A stretch of DNA of 64,000 bases, taken from the NCBI GenBank assembly GCA_025357755.1, contig JANXOP010000380.1, positions 1 through 64,000 of the forward strand, in the 5' to 3' direction. The notes beneath the pieces were generated by a model. The model was not told the origin of the DNA, did no database searches, and was given only the letters and a program-made list of their open reading frames with translations. Source of the stretch: Kofleriaceae bacterium. GTDB taxonomy: Bacteria; Myxococcota_A; Polyangia; Haliangiales; Haliangiaceae. The translations under genes were made by a program, and so were the position numbers. Positions 20,880-30,784 of this stretch are shown here, in pieces; within the stretch, counting starts at the first letter, position 1; every line of letters starts with the position of its first letter.

Positions 20880-21454
20880 GCAAGCGACGGCAAACACAGC
20901 GTGGCTTCACGCTCATGGAATTGATGATCGTGGTCGCGATCATCGCGATCATCGCGGTCGTGATGTTCAACCTCAGCAGCACCACCTATGGCGCGAGTGC
21001 GAACAACGTCGCCGATCAGATCACGCAGGATCTCAACATGTGCAAGATGCGCGCGGTCTCGACGCGGCGCTGGCATCGCTGCGAGATCACCGGCCCGTCG
21101 GCCGCCGCACCGTCCAGCCCGAGCAGCGTCACGATCATGCAGTGGCAGTCGACCGGCATGACGAATCCGGCAACGATCGCGAACGGCCAGTGGTTCCTGG
21201 TGCTCAACGACAAGATCGGCAATCCAGGGGCCGGCGTGCAGGTCTGGGACGCGAGCACGACGATCTGCATCGCGAACGGTTGCGGTGGCGCACCGACCGC
21301 GAAGAACGACACGCTCGTGTTCGATATCGATTTCCGCCCGGATGGCACGAGCACCGGCGGCACCCTGTTCATCACTCAACCGAATCGCGCTAGTTCATAT
21401 CGTGTCGTCACCTACAAGGCGACGGGGAGCTCGTATGCTCGGAACTCCTGGTAA
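20876..21454 (+). CDS. Minor pilin FimT/FimU (GspH-like)
   Basis: 192 residues. Prepilin leader cleaved at G10-F11 with Glu5 (GFTLMELMIVVAIIAIIAVV), then a GspH/FimT-like globular domain (ADQITQDLNMCKMRAVSTRR...). It corresponds to FimU in the FimU-PilV-PilW-PilX-PilE-PilY1 priming complex known from Pseudomonas and, in clustered copies, Myxococcus. It overlaps both neighbours in the operon. Confidence 0.88.
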   Translation: MSKRRQTQRGFTLMELMIVVAIIAIIAVVMFNLSSTTYGASANNVADQITQDLNMCKMRAVSTRRWHRCEITGPSAAAPSSPSSVTIMQWQSTGMTNPATIANGQWFLVLNDKIGNPGAGVQVWDASTTICIANGCGGAPTAKNDTLVFDIDFRPDGTSTGGTLFITQPNRASSYRVVTYKATGSSYARNSW

Positions 21455-24400
21455 GAGGCTTCTTTATTCTGCGGTCGTGGTCGCCGGTCTCGCCCTGGTG
21501 GCAACCCCGGCGCACGCCAACACCTCGACGGCCTTTCCTACGGGGTCGTTGATCATCCCGGTCGGCTCGGCCTTCCAGGATGACTGCGGCGCGGTCTCGG
21601 CGTACGGCATGATGTACAACGTGCTGCGCGCGAACCCGTGGCTCTCGACCCACGGGTACACACCGATCACGGTGTTCTACACGTACCTCGATACGAAGGC
21701 ATCGCCGAACCGGTGCATGCCGACCACGCTCGATACGCCACCGACCGCATCCGCGATGTGGACCGATGGTTGCGACATCACGAACGTCGGCGTCGCGCTG
21801 ATCACGAACAACAACCACTCCACCGCGGACGCCGTCGTCACCACATACAACAACTCGGCGAAGGCGAACGTCTGGCCGCGCTACCCGTCGAGGTCGATCA
21901 CGGGGACCGCGAAGGCGAACTACCTCGGTGGTCCGTTCGTCATCCTCGCGTCGGATGCACCGACCTTCCGCCTCCTACTCGACAACACGATCTCCGCGAC
22001 CGACGTCAGCGGCAATACGATCGACTTCGCTCAATACCGTACGCGCAACGCGACCCAGACCGCGGCGCCCACGAGTGGTTGTGCGCTCGGCGTCGACCAC
22101 TACGTCAACGTTCACAAGACCACGTCTGCGTTCGTCGCGAACATCGGCAAGGCGTTCCAGTCCGTGCCGCCGCGCCTCGCGCTGCTCGCGACCGACAAGA
22201 ACGGGCACACCGTCACGGTCTCGAACAACATTCTTCAGGGTTACCTGCTGAACGCCGGCCTCAGCTACGCGGGCTCGCAAGGCTGCCCGCCGGCCTCGGT
22301 GCAGGCGGGCAACGCGGCGGTCTGTCCGAACGGCGCGGTGTCGGGTCAGATCTACGACTCGTTCGACTTCGACGATCTCGCGAGCGGGCAGCTCCAGGCG
22401 ACCTCGGGCGGCTCGCCGCTCTATCAGATGTTGTGGACGCCACACTGGGAAGTGACGCACCCCAAACTCTACCAATGCACGGGCAGCTCCTGTGCCTGCA
22501 AGGTCAACTGCACCAGCTCCTGCGCGAAGACCGGGTGCACGCTCAACAGCACGAACCCGGGCCCGCCGACGACGATCGAGCAAAACGCCCTCAACGGGAT
22601 CAGCGCGTTCCTCGATGGTCAGACCGGGCTCGCTGCCGAATGCGCCTCGATCACGAGTTACGAAGGTGACTGGACCGGCGGCGCCGCCGACACCCAGAGC
22701 AGCACCCAATTCCAGACATGCTTGAACAATGGCGCTGGCGTGTGTGCCGCCGCGGTCACGCCGTACGGCATCAATCGCAACGGCGCCGGTTCGTATCTCG
22801 CGAGCAACATCAAGAACTGCAGCGATCCGGACGAGGTCAACGGCGCCGCCTGCATCGTCTACTCGTATCCGGGGGACTCGTTCGCGCAGACCGGTGACTA
22901 CTCGTGGAGCGCGGTCTCGGGGCACACTCAGGCGTGGCTCCCGAACACCGCGGCGGTCAATGCGATCTACAAGCCCGGCGTCGTGCCGTTGATCTCGCAG
23001 GTCGCGTCGCTCGACACGACCAAGATGGTCACGCCGAGCGCGTACAACGGGACGCGTAGCACGGCCGATACGACGGCACGTCCGATGATCGTCGCCGACC
23101 TCACGACCCGGAGCGTGAAGGATAACGTGCCGGGCAAGGCAAACATCCTCTACCTCGCCGGTCACGACGAACGCAGCAGCGTCGCGGGTACGAAGGTCAT
23201 GCTCGAGACCCTGCTCCAACTCGGCATCAGCACGCTCCCTCCGATCGTCTCGATCACGGAGGTCTCGCGCAACTCGCCGATCGCGGTGACCGTCAGCAAC
23301 CAGGCCGCGATCGTGCAAGGCACGTTCGAGTTCATCACGTCGTCGTCGACCGCGATCACCGTGCCGACGTTCTCGAGCGACGCGGACTCGACGAAGTTCC
23401 GCTTCCCGTTCACGAAGGGTCACCTCCGTGCACGCGCGACGAGCAACATCACCACGACGTCGAGCAACTACAACGCGGGAACGGCGATCTTCGACGCCTC
23501 CGGTGGTGTCCCGGATGCGACGTTCGCAGGTTGCGCGGCCTACTTCAACAGCGATTGCCGCACGGTGTTCACCACGGTCGATGAAGGTGTGAAGCCGGCG
23601 ATGCACTTCCTCAAGCAGAGCGAAGTCTCGACGCTCGGCCCGCTGATGGGCCCGAACCTGAGCGCAGCCAATCAGACGCTGCTGGTCTCGCGCGTGCTCG
23701 CGGGCGACGACTCGCTGATCCCGAACTTCTTCCGTCCTGCGCTCGGTGGTGTCGATCGTTCGACGGTGGCCGTGATCGAGGCGAGCAACATCGTCAACAA
23801 GGACCGTCCGGCGATGGCGTACTTCGGTGGGGACGACGGCATGCTCCACGCGGTGTGCATGGAGGTGAAGGGCACTTGCGATGTCATCGGTCGCGAGCTG
23901 TGGGCGTACATCCCGCGCACCCAGCTGCCGATCCTTCGCTACAACACCGGCCGCATCGATGGCTCGCCGCACGTGATCGATGCGTTTGGTGACTTCACCG
24001 CCTCGGGTCAGCGCGGCTGGCACACGATCTTGATGATCCAGACCGGCAGTGGCGACACGACCGCGAACGATCGCAAGCCCGGCGTCTACGCGCTCGATAT
24101 CTCCGATCCGGCGAACCCGATCGTCCTGTGGGAGTACTCGATGAAGAACACCGCGGCGCGCGGCACGTTCGAGATCGGCACGGGCCTCACGCTCGCGGCG
24201 GGTGCTGTTCAGAACGGCGTCGCCACGAAGTGGTTGGTCTACGCGCAGACCAACAACGGCGGCACCGCCGGTTCGGGCGACGTCGTCACCGGCATCAACA
24301 TGGAGACCGGCCTCGCCGAGTGGCAGACCGGATATGCGTTCACGACGTCGCTGCGCAGTGGTGGCGCGTCGATTCCTTCGGGCACCGGCATCCCTGGTGG

Positions 24401-25121
24401 TGTCGTCGCGATCGATACGAAGCTCCAGGGTTATCTGACCGACGTTGCGTGGGGCACGCTCTACGGCGATGTCTGGCGCGCCGATCCGGCGACGGGTCTC
24501 AGCAAGGACGGCGTCACCAAACCGCTGTTCCGGTTCTCGACCGACAACCATCCGATCGGTGCGAAGCCGGCGATCTTCGTCAAGGGCGGGGTTCAGTACG
24601 CCATCATCTCGACGGGCGGTTACGTCGATACCTACCCGAGCGACACCACGTGGGGGCCAGCGAACACCGCGCAGTACATCATGGCGGTCTCTCTCAACAC
24701 GCCGATCGTCGACGCGACGATCAACGAGAACAAGGGCGCGCCCGATATCCTGTTCAAGTACGCATATGGCACGAACGAGAAGGGTGTCGCGCAGGCGACC
24801 GTGATCGGTAACCAGATCTACGTGACGACGGATACCGCGGACACCAACGACAATACGAACCCCAATGCGTACGGCACCGGCGGTGCGACGGGCCATGTCT
24901 ACGCCATCAATGTTGCGAGTACGCCGTCGATCGGCACCTCGGTCATCGTCGAGGGCGGTGTGAGCTCGGTGATCAACTCGGGCACCGGTGTCTACTCCGG
25001 CGCCGCGGACCAGCAGTCGCGCCTCGTCACCGATGCAAACGCTGCGAGCGTCGCGGCCGCTGCTGTCGATTCGGCGAACACGACGTCCGTCAAACGCAGA
25101 CTATGGATTCGCACCCAGTGA
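21435..25121 (+). CDS. pilY1: PilY1-like type IV pilus tip adhesin
   Basis: 1228 residues from the ATG at 21435, which overlaps fimT by 20 bp. Signal peptide ends near PAHA-NT. The C-terminal third is the PilY1 beta-propeller (FRPALGGVDRSTV, YFGGDDGMLHAV, ELWAYIPRTQLP, GQRGWHTILM, GVYALDISDP). An Asp/Asn-rich turn (TADTNDNTNPN) could be the Ca-binding loop, which is inference. The N-terminal half is cluster-specific with many Cys (CTGSSCACKVNC...), with no clear von Willebrand A domain. It should cap the pilus and mediate adhesion or retraction control. Confidence 0.92.
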   Translation: MLGTPGKRLLYSAVVVAGLALVATPAHANTSTAFPTGSLIIPVGSAFQDDCGAVSAYGMMYNVLRANPWLSTHGYTPITVFYTYLDTKASPNRCMPTTLDTPPTASAMWTDGCDITNVGVALITNNNHSTADAVVTTYNNSAKANVWPRYPSRSITGTAKANYLGGPFVILASDAPTFRLLLDNTISATDVSGNTIDFAQYRTRNATQTAAPTSGCALGVDHYVNVHKTTSAFVANIGKAFQSVPPRLALLATDKNGHTVTVSNNILQGYLLNAGLSYAGSQGCPPASVQAGNAAVCPNGAVSGQIYDSFDFDDLASGQLQATSGGSPLYQMLWTPHWEVTHPKLYQCTGSSCACKVNCTSSCAKTGCTLNSTNPGPPTTIEQNALNGISAFLDGQTGLAAECASITSYEGDWTGGAADTQSSTQFQTCLNNGAGVCAAAVTPYGINRNGAGSYLASNIKNCSDPDEVNGAACIVYSYPGDSFAQTGDYSWSAVSGHTQAWLPNTAAVNAIYKPGVVPLISQVASLDTTKMVTPSAYNGTRSTADTTARPMIVADLTTRSVKDNVPGKANILYLAGHDERSSVAGTKVMLETLLQLGISTLPPIVSITEVSRNSPIAVTVSNQAAIVQGTFEFITSSSTAITVPTFSSDADSTKFRFPFTKGHLRARATSNITTTSSNYNAGTAIFDASGGVPDATFAGCAAYFNSDCRTVFTTVDEGVKPAMHFLKQSEVSTLGPLMGPNLSAANQTLLVSRVLAGDDSLIPNFFRPALGGVDRSTVAVIEASNIVNKDRPAMAYFGGDDGMLHAVCMEVKGTCDVIGRELWAYIPRTQLPILRYNTGRIDGSPHVIDAFGDFTASGQRGWHTILMIQTGSGDTTANDRKPGVYALDISDPANPIVLWEYSMKNTAARGTFEIGTGLTLAAGAVQNGVATKWLVYAQTNNGGTAGSGDVVTGINMETGLAEWQTGYAFTTSLRSGGASIPSGTGIPGGVVAIDTKLQGYLTDVAWGTLYGDVWRADPATGLSKDGVTKPLFRFSTDNHPIGAKPAIFVKGGVQYAIISTGGYVDTYPSDTTWGPANTAQYIMAVSLNTPIVDATINENKGAPDILFKYAYGTNEKGVAQATVIGNQIYVTTDTADTNDNTNPNAYGTGGATGHVYAINVASTPSIGTSVIVEGGVSSVINSGTGVYSGAADQQSRLVTDANAASVAAAAVDSANTTSVKRRLWIRTQ

Positions 25122-25492
25122 CCCGACGCAAGGCGCAAGCAGGCTTCACGATGATCGAGGTCATGATCGCGATGGTGCTCACCGCCGTCGCGATCATGGG
25201 GATCATCGCGCTCTACGTGACGCAGACCAAGGCGTCGAACTTCTCGCGCCATTCGACCGAGGCGGCGATGCTCGCGCAGGACAAGATCGAACGCATGCGT
25301 ACGAGCCTGGGATCGGCCGGTGTGTGGCCGACCGAGACCAGCATCAACGAGCGTGGCTCGGCATCGGGAATCTTCACGCGCGCGACGACCATGACCGCGC
25401 AGACCAACTACTGGGACATGCTGGTCACGGTGACGTGGGCCGACGATGGCCAGACCCACACCGTCACGCAATACGCGAGGCGAGGGTTATGA
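25103..25492 (+). CDS. pilV: Minor pilin PilV-like
   Basis: 129 residues overlapping the end of the pilY1 gene by 19 bp. Prepilin leader cleaved at G14-F15 with Glu5 (GFTMIEVMIAMVLTAVAIMG). A short globular domain ends in TWADDGQTHTVTQYARR, the usual PilV tail. Its TGA overlaps the next ATG. Confidence 0.9.
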   Translation: MDSHPVTRRKAQAGFTMIEVMIAMVLTAVAIMGIIALYVTQTKASNFSRHSTEAAMLAQDKIERMRTSLGSAGVWPTETSINERGSASGIFTRATTMTAQTNYWDMLVTVTWADDGQTHTVTQYARRGL

Positions 25493-26511
25493 CCCGTACG
25501 CGCACCGCTCAGCGCGGCTTCACGCTTGTCGAGCTCATGATCTCGCTGGTCATCTTCTCGTTCGCGGTCGCGGGTGTGCTCGCGGTCGCGGTCTCGATGA
25601 CGCAAGGCTTCCGCGAACAGCGGGCCTCGGTCACGACCGAGAGCGCGGTGCGCGTGCCGCTCGATTTCATCGCCGATGCGATCCGCCAGTCGAGTCCCGG
25701 CTCGCCCGCGAACGCGATCTACGATCCGAACACGTGCACCATCACCGGGATCCAGGTCTACAACAACGCGACGACCCCGAGCGGCATCGCAACCGGCACC
25801 GACAAGCTCGACGTGATCTTCGCGTCAGGCGCGGTCGTGACTTCGACGCGCGAGATCTACAACAACAACGCCTCGCTCACCGTCACCGATGGCTCCCAGC
25901 TCTCCGCGGGTGACTCGATCGTGGTCAGCAACGGCACGGTCGGCATGCTCGCGAGGATCACGGCGGTCAACACGAACGTCCTCACGCTCGTCGTGCCCGG
26001 CACGTGTGGGATCACCTTGCCGGCCAATGCGGCCGGTCCCTACGCGGCCGGCTCGCTCGTGATCCGCGCGCAGCACGCGCTGTTCTACGTGGGCTCGGTC
26101 TCGGATGGTGGCAGCGGTACGAACCCGACGCTGCTCATGGACCCTGATGGCAAAGAATCGACCGCCGATGCCGAGCCCATGGCTGAAGGTGTCGAGGACC
26201 TCCAGCTCGTCAAGGCCGAGGATATCAACGGCAGCGGCTCGATCGATCCCGAAGGGACCACCCCGGCTGCGATGGCCGCGGACGAGTGGCTTTTCAACAT
26301 CAGCACCGACGCCGCCGACCCGAATGCGACGCTCCGTGCGGTCCGCGTCACGATGGTCGCGCGCACCCTGAGTGGCCTGATCGGCAACCTCAAATCGTAC
26401 AATCGTCCCGCCGTCGAAGACCACGCGGCCGCGGCCGCCGCTTCCGACAACTTCCGTCGTCGTATCCTTCGTCAGACCGTCGAAATCCGTAACACCAGCG
26501 CGTCGCCATGA
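25489..26511 (+). CDS. pilW: Minor pilin PilW-like
   Basis: 340 residues from the ATG at 25489 (ATGA overlap with pilV). Leader cleaved at G10-F11 with Glu5 (GFTLVELMISLVIFSFAVAG). The domain includes FIADAIRQSSPGSPANAIYD and a long beta-rich insertion, in keeping with PilW. It overlaps the pilX gene by 4 bp. Confidence 0.9.
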   Translation: MTRTRTAQRGFTLVELMISLVIFSFAVAGVLAVAVSMTQGFREQRASVTTESAVRVPLDFIADAIRQSSPGSPANAIYDPNTCTITGIQVYNNATTPSGIATGTDKLDVIFASGAVVTSTREIYNNNASLTVTDGSQLSAGDSIVVSNGTVGMLARITAVNTNVLTLVVPGTCGITLPANAAGPYAAGSLVIRAQHALFYVGSVSDGGSGTNPTLLMDPDGKESTADAEPMAEGVEDLQLVKAEDINGSGSIDPEGTTPAAMAADEWLFNISTDAADPNATLRAVRVTMVARTLSGLIGNLKSYNRPAVEDHAAAAAASDNFRRRILRQTVEIRNTSASP

Positions 26512-27059
26512 AGCTGACCAAACGCACGCCCCAACGAGGCAGCGCGATGCTCGTCACGATGATCATCATCGCGTCGTTGCTCGCGGGAGCTTCGGTCCTC
26601 GTCTCGATGCAGCTCGCCTCGAACCGGTCCTCCGACCTCACCCGCAGTGGGATCGCCGCGACCGATTGTGCGGAGTCCGGCCTCAATGTCGCCCGCGCCT
26701 ACGTGGTCGCGAACATCGCGAACTGGAACACCGCGCTCGCGACCTGCGGCTCTGGAGCCACCTATCCCTGCCCGGAGCCGGTCTGGCTCTCGCAGGGCGC
26801 GGGTGTCAACCACGACTCGCAGGGCAGCGGCTCGAACAGCGACTTCACGCTCTACCTCAAGGACAACGACGACGAGCTGCCGCCGTCGCCGAACGATCCG
26901 AGCCACGACTCGGACCTTCGCGTGTTCGTGGTCTCGCGTTGCACCAAGTACACCGACACCGTCAAAGAGGTCGAGGAGCTGATCGAATACACCGGCGGCG
27001 GTAACAACTACCGCGCGCAGCAGGGCCTCGGCCGCCTCGGCGGCGGAAACAACAACTAG
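26508..27059 (+). CDS. pilX: Minor pilin PilX-like
   Basis: 183 residues. The leader QRG-SAMLVTMIIIASLLAGA has the PilX form: a G-S junction and no Glu5, as in PilX/GspK-type pilins that sit at the tip. The C-terminus is Gly/Asn-rich. Last gene of the pilin operon. Confidence 0.85.
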   Translation: MKLTKRTPQRGSAMLVTMIIIASLLAGASVLVSMQLASNRSSDLTRSGIAATDCAESGLNVARAYVVANIANWNTALATCGSGATYPCPEPVWLSQGAGVNHDSQGSGSNSDFTLYLKDNDDELPPSPNDPSHDSDLRVFVVSRCTKYTDTVKEVEELIEYTGGGNNYRAQQGLGRLGGGNNN

Positions 27060-27100
27060 GCTGGATTGACCAGGAGTGAGGGACGCGCTTCACTCACGGG

Positions 27101-27688
27101 GTGAAGGCCCTTGTCCTCCTGGTCGCGATGTTGGTCGCCTGCGGTTCGTCGCTCCCGAACTACGACTATTCGAAGGAGCCGGATCCGCGCAATCGCGAGC
27201 TCGTGCTCGGGGTCGGCGATGTCGTCGGCATCAACGTGTGGGAGCAAAAAGAGCTCAACACGGAGGCCACGATCCGCCCCGATGGCACGATCACGATGCC
27301 GCTCGTCGGCGACCTCAAGGCGGCTGGCGAGACGCCCTCGGCGCTCAAGGAGAAGATCAAGACGCAGCTCGCGAACTTCGTGAAGCTGACCGCCGGCAAC
27401 GAGGTCACGATCGCGGTTCGCGCGTGGAAGAGTTATCGCTTCACGATCGAGGGCGAGGTCAGCAAGGCCGGCGTGTTCTCGAGCGACCAGTACGTGACGG
27501 TCGCCGAGGCGATCGCGATGGCAGGCGGCATCTCGCGGTTTGCCCGTCGCGACGAGATCCGCCTGCTTCGCCGCGATGCGAAGGGAACCACGCGCCAGAT
27601 CCCGCTCGACTACGATTCGCTCGCCTCGGGTACCCGCAGTGACATGAACATCTACGTGCTGCCCGGCGACCTGATCTACGTTCCCTGA
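27101..27688 (+). CDS. Wza/polysaccharide export lipoprotein
   Basis: 195 residues from a GTG start with lipobox LVAC14. The polysaccharide biosynthesis/export domain (LGVGDVVGINVWEQKELNTE, TIRPDGTITMPLVGDL) is followed by one SLBB-like domain (RFTIEGEVSKAGVFSS...). It lacks the long C-terminal part of E. coli Wza, matching the short myxobacterial EpsY-type export proteins. Probably an outer-membrane exopolysaccharide exit component; no other capsule genes are in view. Confidence 0.9.
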   Translation: MKALVLLVAMLVACGSSLPNYDYSKEPDPRNRELVLGVGDVVGINVWEQKELNTEATIRPDGTITMPLVGDLKAAGETPSALKEKIKTQLANFVKLTAGNEVTIAVRAWKSYRFTIEGEVSKAGVFSSDQYVTVAEAIAMAGGISRFARRDEIRLLRRDAKGTTRQIPLDYDSLASGTRSDMNIYVLPGDLIYVP

Positions 27689-27729
27689 CACCCAAGCGCT
27701 GATCGTGGCGATCGCCCCGTGCGATGCGC

Positions 27730-29094
27730 CTACGCGGTGAGCCACTTTGCGATCGCGGCCTTCGAGGTCAGACGCTCGTCGGGGAGCAGGAGCTCGTCGA
27801 GCTGTTTCGCGAACTTCATGAACCTTCGATCGTCGCGCAGCGCCCACACGAGGTAGTCGTCGACATCGTCGAACACGCCCTCGGCTTGGGCGTCGAGGCC
27901 GCCGACCGAGCTGCAGCGGCTGAGGTCAAGCACGCGGAGTTTCGGCGTCTTCGAGGTCCACGCCAGGGCGATCGCGTCGGTCGACCAGTCGACGCCCGTG
28001 CCGGTATCGTCGACGTCGAGTTGCCACGATAGCTTCTCGAGCTTCGGGAGGTCGAGCGGCACGGTACACAGCGGATATCCTGTGACCGACAGCTCGCGAA
28101 TCTCGGGCAGCGCCATCGAGTGAAACAGATCCCAGCCCTGGAGCCGCAGCGACTCGAGCTTTGGCAGTGCCTTCCACATCACGTCCTGTTGCTTGTGCTG
28201 CGGATGCTGTAGCAGCGCCCGCATCCCAGCCTCCTCCTGGAAGCCCAGGTAACGCTGCACGAACGCAAGCGAGCGCAGCGCTGGACGCGGGGTCGCGCCG
28301 ATCCGCTGCGCGACCAGGGGGGCGGCACTGTAGGCGACCTCCAGCTCGAGCGCGCGCACGAACTTCATGCTCTCGTGATCGAGGATGCTCTCGACCACCC
28401 CGCGCGGCGCGCCGGTGATCTTCGCGGCGTCGATGAAGCCGAGCTTCCACGTCAGGTGCTTCTGGTGCTTCGCGAGCGGCCCGAGCAATGTGTCAGCGTG
28501 TTTCTTCAGTAGCGCCGTGGCGGCAGTGGTCTTCCCCTTCGCGTGGAGGTGGATCAGCTCGCCGCGCGGATCGCCGCGCTCCTGTAAGAAGTCCGCATAG
28601 ACGAGGAAATCGTCGTCATTGCCCGCCGCGAGCTGCTTCTCCAGCACGGGCCGCACCGTCGCCTTCGCCGCCTTCGCGTCGGCCTTGACCTTCCCGGGCC
28701 GCGGAAGCCGCTTGTCGATCAGCGCGGTGTCCGCGTCCGTGAGCGCGCGGGGCGTCTGCAAGGACATCCCGAGCTGCCCGCGTTTTGCGTGGATGCCATG
28801 GCCCGACTCGAACTTCAGCTTCGTCACGAGACTCGTAAGATCGGTGATCGGCGTGGTGTTCGTCGCTGCGGTCCACGTACCTCTGGATCGTTTCGGCGCA
28901 TCGAGCACGGCGACGAGCCACAGCTGATCGCCCGGGCGTGCGGTCACGACATAGAGCCTGCCGCCGTTCGCAAGCGCTTCGAACGGTTTCGGGTCGCTGT
29001 CGTAGCTCGCGAGTGGGTGGATGTCTCCGACGCCGAGACCTCGCGCGGTCTGTTCGAAGATCGCCTTGCTGATCAGCGCGAGCACGCTTGCCAT
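27730..29094 (-). CDS. TIGR02996-type repeat-companion protein
   Basis: 454 residues. The TIGR02996 motif (LVYADFLQERGDPRGELIHL) is at about 163-182. It is followed by leucine-rich-like segments (LRSLAFVQRYLGF, LESLRLQGWDLF, LRVLDLSRCSSV). These proteins are abundant, often paralogous, in myxobacteria and planctomycetes; function unknown. The C-terminal tail LTSKAAIAKWLTA is nearly repeated in a scar at 33980-34020. Cytoplasmic. Confidence 0.8.
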   Translation of the reverse strand: MASVLALISKAIFEQTARGLGVGDIHPLASYDSDPKPFEALANGGRLYVVTARPGDQLWLVAVLDAPKRSRGTWTAATNTTPITDLTSLVTKLKFESGHGIHAKRGQLGMSLQTPRALTDADTALIDKRLPRPGKVKADAKAAKATVRPVLEKQLAAGNDDDFLVYADFLQERGDPRGELIHLHAKGKTTAATALLKKHADTLLGPLAKHQKHLTWKLGFIDAAKITGAPRGVVESILDHESMKFVRALELEVAYSAAPLVAQRIGATPRPALRSLAFVQRYLGFQEEAGMRALLQHPQHKQQDVMWKALPKLESLRLQGWDLFHSMALPEIRELSVTGYPLCTVPLDLPKLEKLSWQLDVDDTGTGVDWSTDAIALAWTSKTPKLRVLDLSRCSSVGGLDAQAEGVFDDVDDYLVWALRDDRRFMKFAKQLDELLLPDERLTSKAAIAKWLTA

Positions 29095-29106
29095 CCGCGC
29101 ACGGTA

Positions 29107-29416
29107 TCACCCGCACGTCAGTCCAGACCTATTCGCGGCGATCATCGCGCGGCCGCACCATGTCGCCTCGTACCGCGCACTCGCGTCCACGCTGACCGCA
29201 GCGGGCGATCCTCGCGGTGAGCTGATCTTGGCCGAACAGGCTGCCGAGGAGGACCGAGCGACGCGCTCGCCCAGGTCGTGGAGCTGCGCGCCTGCAGCGT
29301 TCGTCAGCGCACGGGGCCACTCGAGGTCCGACTCGTCGTGCTCGACAGCGTGCTTGCGTAAGAAGTACGCGAAGCGCTTCAGTGTGCAGCTCGAGATCTC
29401 CGAGAACGCCTGGTGA
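29107..29416 (+). pseudogene. Decayed TIGR02996-family gene
   Basis: The plus strand from about 29107 encodes HPHVSPDLFAAIIARPHHVA then YRALASTLTAAGDPRGELIL, a TIGR02996 motif. There is no good start. After AEQAAEED the sense continues better in another frame (DALAQVVELRACSV...), pointing to a frameshift near 29255. A tail KYAKRFSVQLEISENAW* ends the remnant. It is divergent from the intact family member. Confidence 0.6.
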
Positions 29417-29466
29417 GTCGCTTCGTCGACATGGGGCTCGCCTTTTTCGCGCTCGTTGAGTAACTG

Positions 29467-30678
29467 ATGCGTATGGTCAATGGCGTCGGGATCGATGTGG
29501 GCACGAGCAACTGCACGGTCGCCGTAGTGATCGATGGCGCTGCGCTTGCGATTCCTCCTTTTTCTTCGACGGCGATCACGGCAGCGCTAGCCTTTGCACA
29601 AACCCCGGACGATCCAGCAAAGCTTGCTCCCTCGTTCGTCGGCGTCGCGGAGCAAGGGGACTGGCTCGTCGGTCTCGCGGCCGCGCGGCAACGCGTGAAC
29701 CGCAGCGCGCATACTGCCACCGGCATGAAGCGGCTGCTCGGGAGAGCGTGGACCGATGCCGGCGTCCAGGACGTGGCGGGCAGCTTTTGCTCGACGCCGA
29801 GCGCAGGTGCGGACGGCAGCGCGTGCATCGATGTCGGCGGCATCCCGCGTGATCCTGCGTCACTCGCCGAGCTCCTGTTTGCGGAGATCCTGCGCAACAC
29901 GCGTGCGCTGGTAGAGCCCTTTCCCGAGCAATGCGTGCTCACCGTCTCTCCTGGTTTCGGCGAGGCGTCGATCCAGGCTCTCCGCAGCGCGTCGCAGCGA
30001 GCCGGGTGGGATGTGCTCGACGTCATGAGCGAGCCCGAGGCTGCAGTCGTCGCGTATGCGATCGAACGCGGCGAAGTCGACGGCAAGGAGACCGTCGCTG
30101 TGGTGAACGTTGGTGCTGGAACCACGCACGCCTCCTTCGTCGAAGTGCAACACGCACGAGTCGAGGTGACCGCGAGCGAAGGCGAGCCATTCCTCGGCGC
30201 AGACGAGCTCGATACCTCGTTTGCCGATTGGCTCTTGGTCCAGAGTAACGACGATCGCGGGCTCGCCGGTGTTGCTGATCGGTCCGCTCGGCAACGTCTT
30301 CGGCTAGCGGCGCAAGAGTGCCGGCATGCGTTGTCGCGCGGCGAAGCCAGCACGATCAGCCTTCCTTTCCTGATGGCAGACGCGCGCGGGCAGCCGGTGC
30401 ATGTCGACCAACGTGTCTCTCGAGAAGCGCTCGAGCGCTTAGCTGCATCCTGGAGCGAACGCGTGCTCGGTGTTGGTGCGAGGCTGCGCGCCCGCATGCC
30501 TGGCGTCCAGATCTCTCGCGTGCTCGGCCTCGGCGGTGCGATTCAGATGCCGCTGCTCGCCCGCGGCATCGCGAGCGTCTTTGCCGCCTCGGTTGACGAT
30601 CGCTTCGTCAGGTCACCGGGAGTCGCCAAGGGTGCGGCTCTCCGCTGCGCGGCGCTGCGCGGAAAAGCTCCGCGCTAA
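29467..30678 (+). CDS. Hsp70/DnaK-like ATPase without substrate-binding domain
   Basis: 403 residues, about the length of the Hsp70 nucleotide-binding domain alone. Phosphate-1 loop GIDVGTSNCTVAV, phosphate-2 NVGAGTTHASF and adenosine motif LGLGGAIQMPLL are visible. The peptide-binding and lid domains are absent. No signal or membrane segment. Such stand-alone actin-fold ATPases occur in myxobacteria next to TIGR02996 or kinase genes. Role unknown; a chaperone-like regulator is likely. Confidence 0.85.
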   Translation: MRMVNGVGIDVGTSNCTVAVVIDGAALAIPPFSSTAITAALAFAQTPDDPAKLAPSFVGVAEQGDWLVGLAAARQRVNRSAHTATGMKRLLGRAWTDAGVQDVAGSFCSTPSAGADGSACIDVGGIPRDPASLAELLFAEILRNTRALVEPFPEQCVLTVSPGFGEASIQALRSASQRAGWDVLDVMSEPEAAVVAYAIERGEVDGKETVAVVNVGAGTTHASFVEVQHARVEVTASEGEPFLGADELDTSFADWLLVQSNDDRGLAGVADRSARQRLRLAAQECRHALSRGEASTISLPFLMADARGQPVHVDQRVSREALERLAASWSERVLGVGARLRARMPGVQISRVLGLGGAIQMPLLARGIASVFAASVDDRFVRSPGVAKGAALRCAALRGKAPR

Positions 30679-30784
30679 AGATGCTCCTCCGATATCCGGC
30701 GCTCTCGAGCCACCGCATGGAATCGGGGCACTGTTCAATCCTGTTCGTCCTATCTGGTAGTCTTGATCTCGAAGGCCATCCAGC

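Noticed and set aside
21975-24896. A 973-residue open frame on the minus strand
   Set aside because: Antisense to the pilY1-like gene, Arg/Val-rich, no motif; the plus-strand gene has clear PilY1 motifs.
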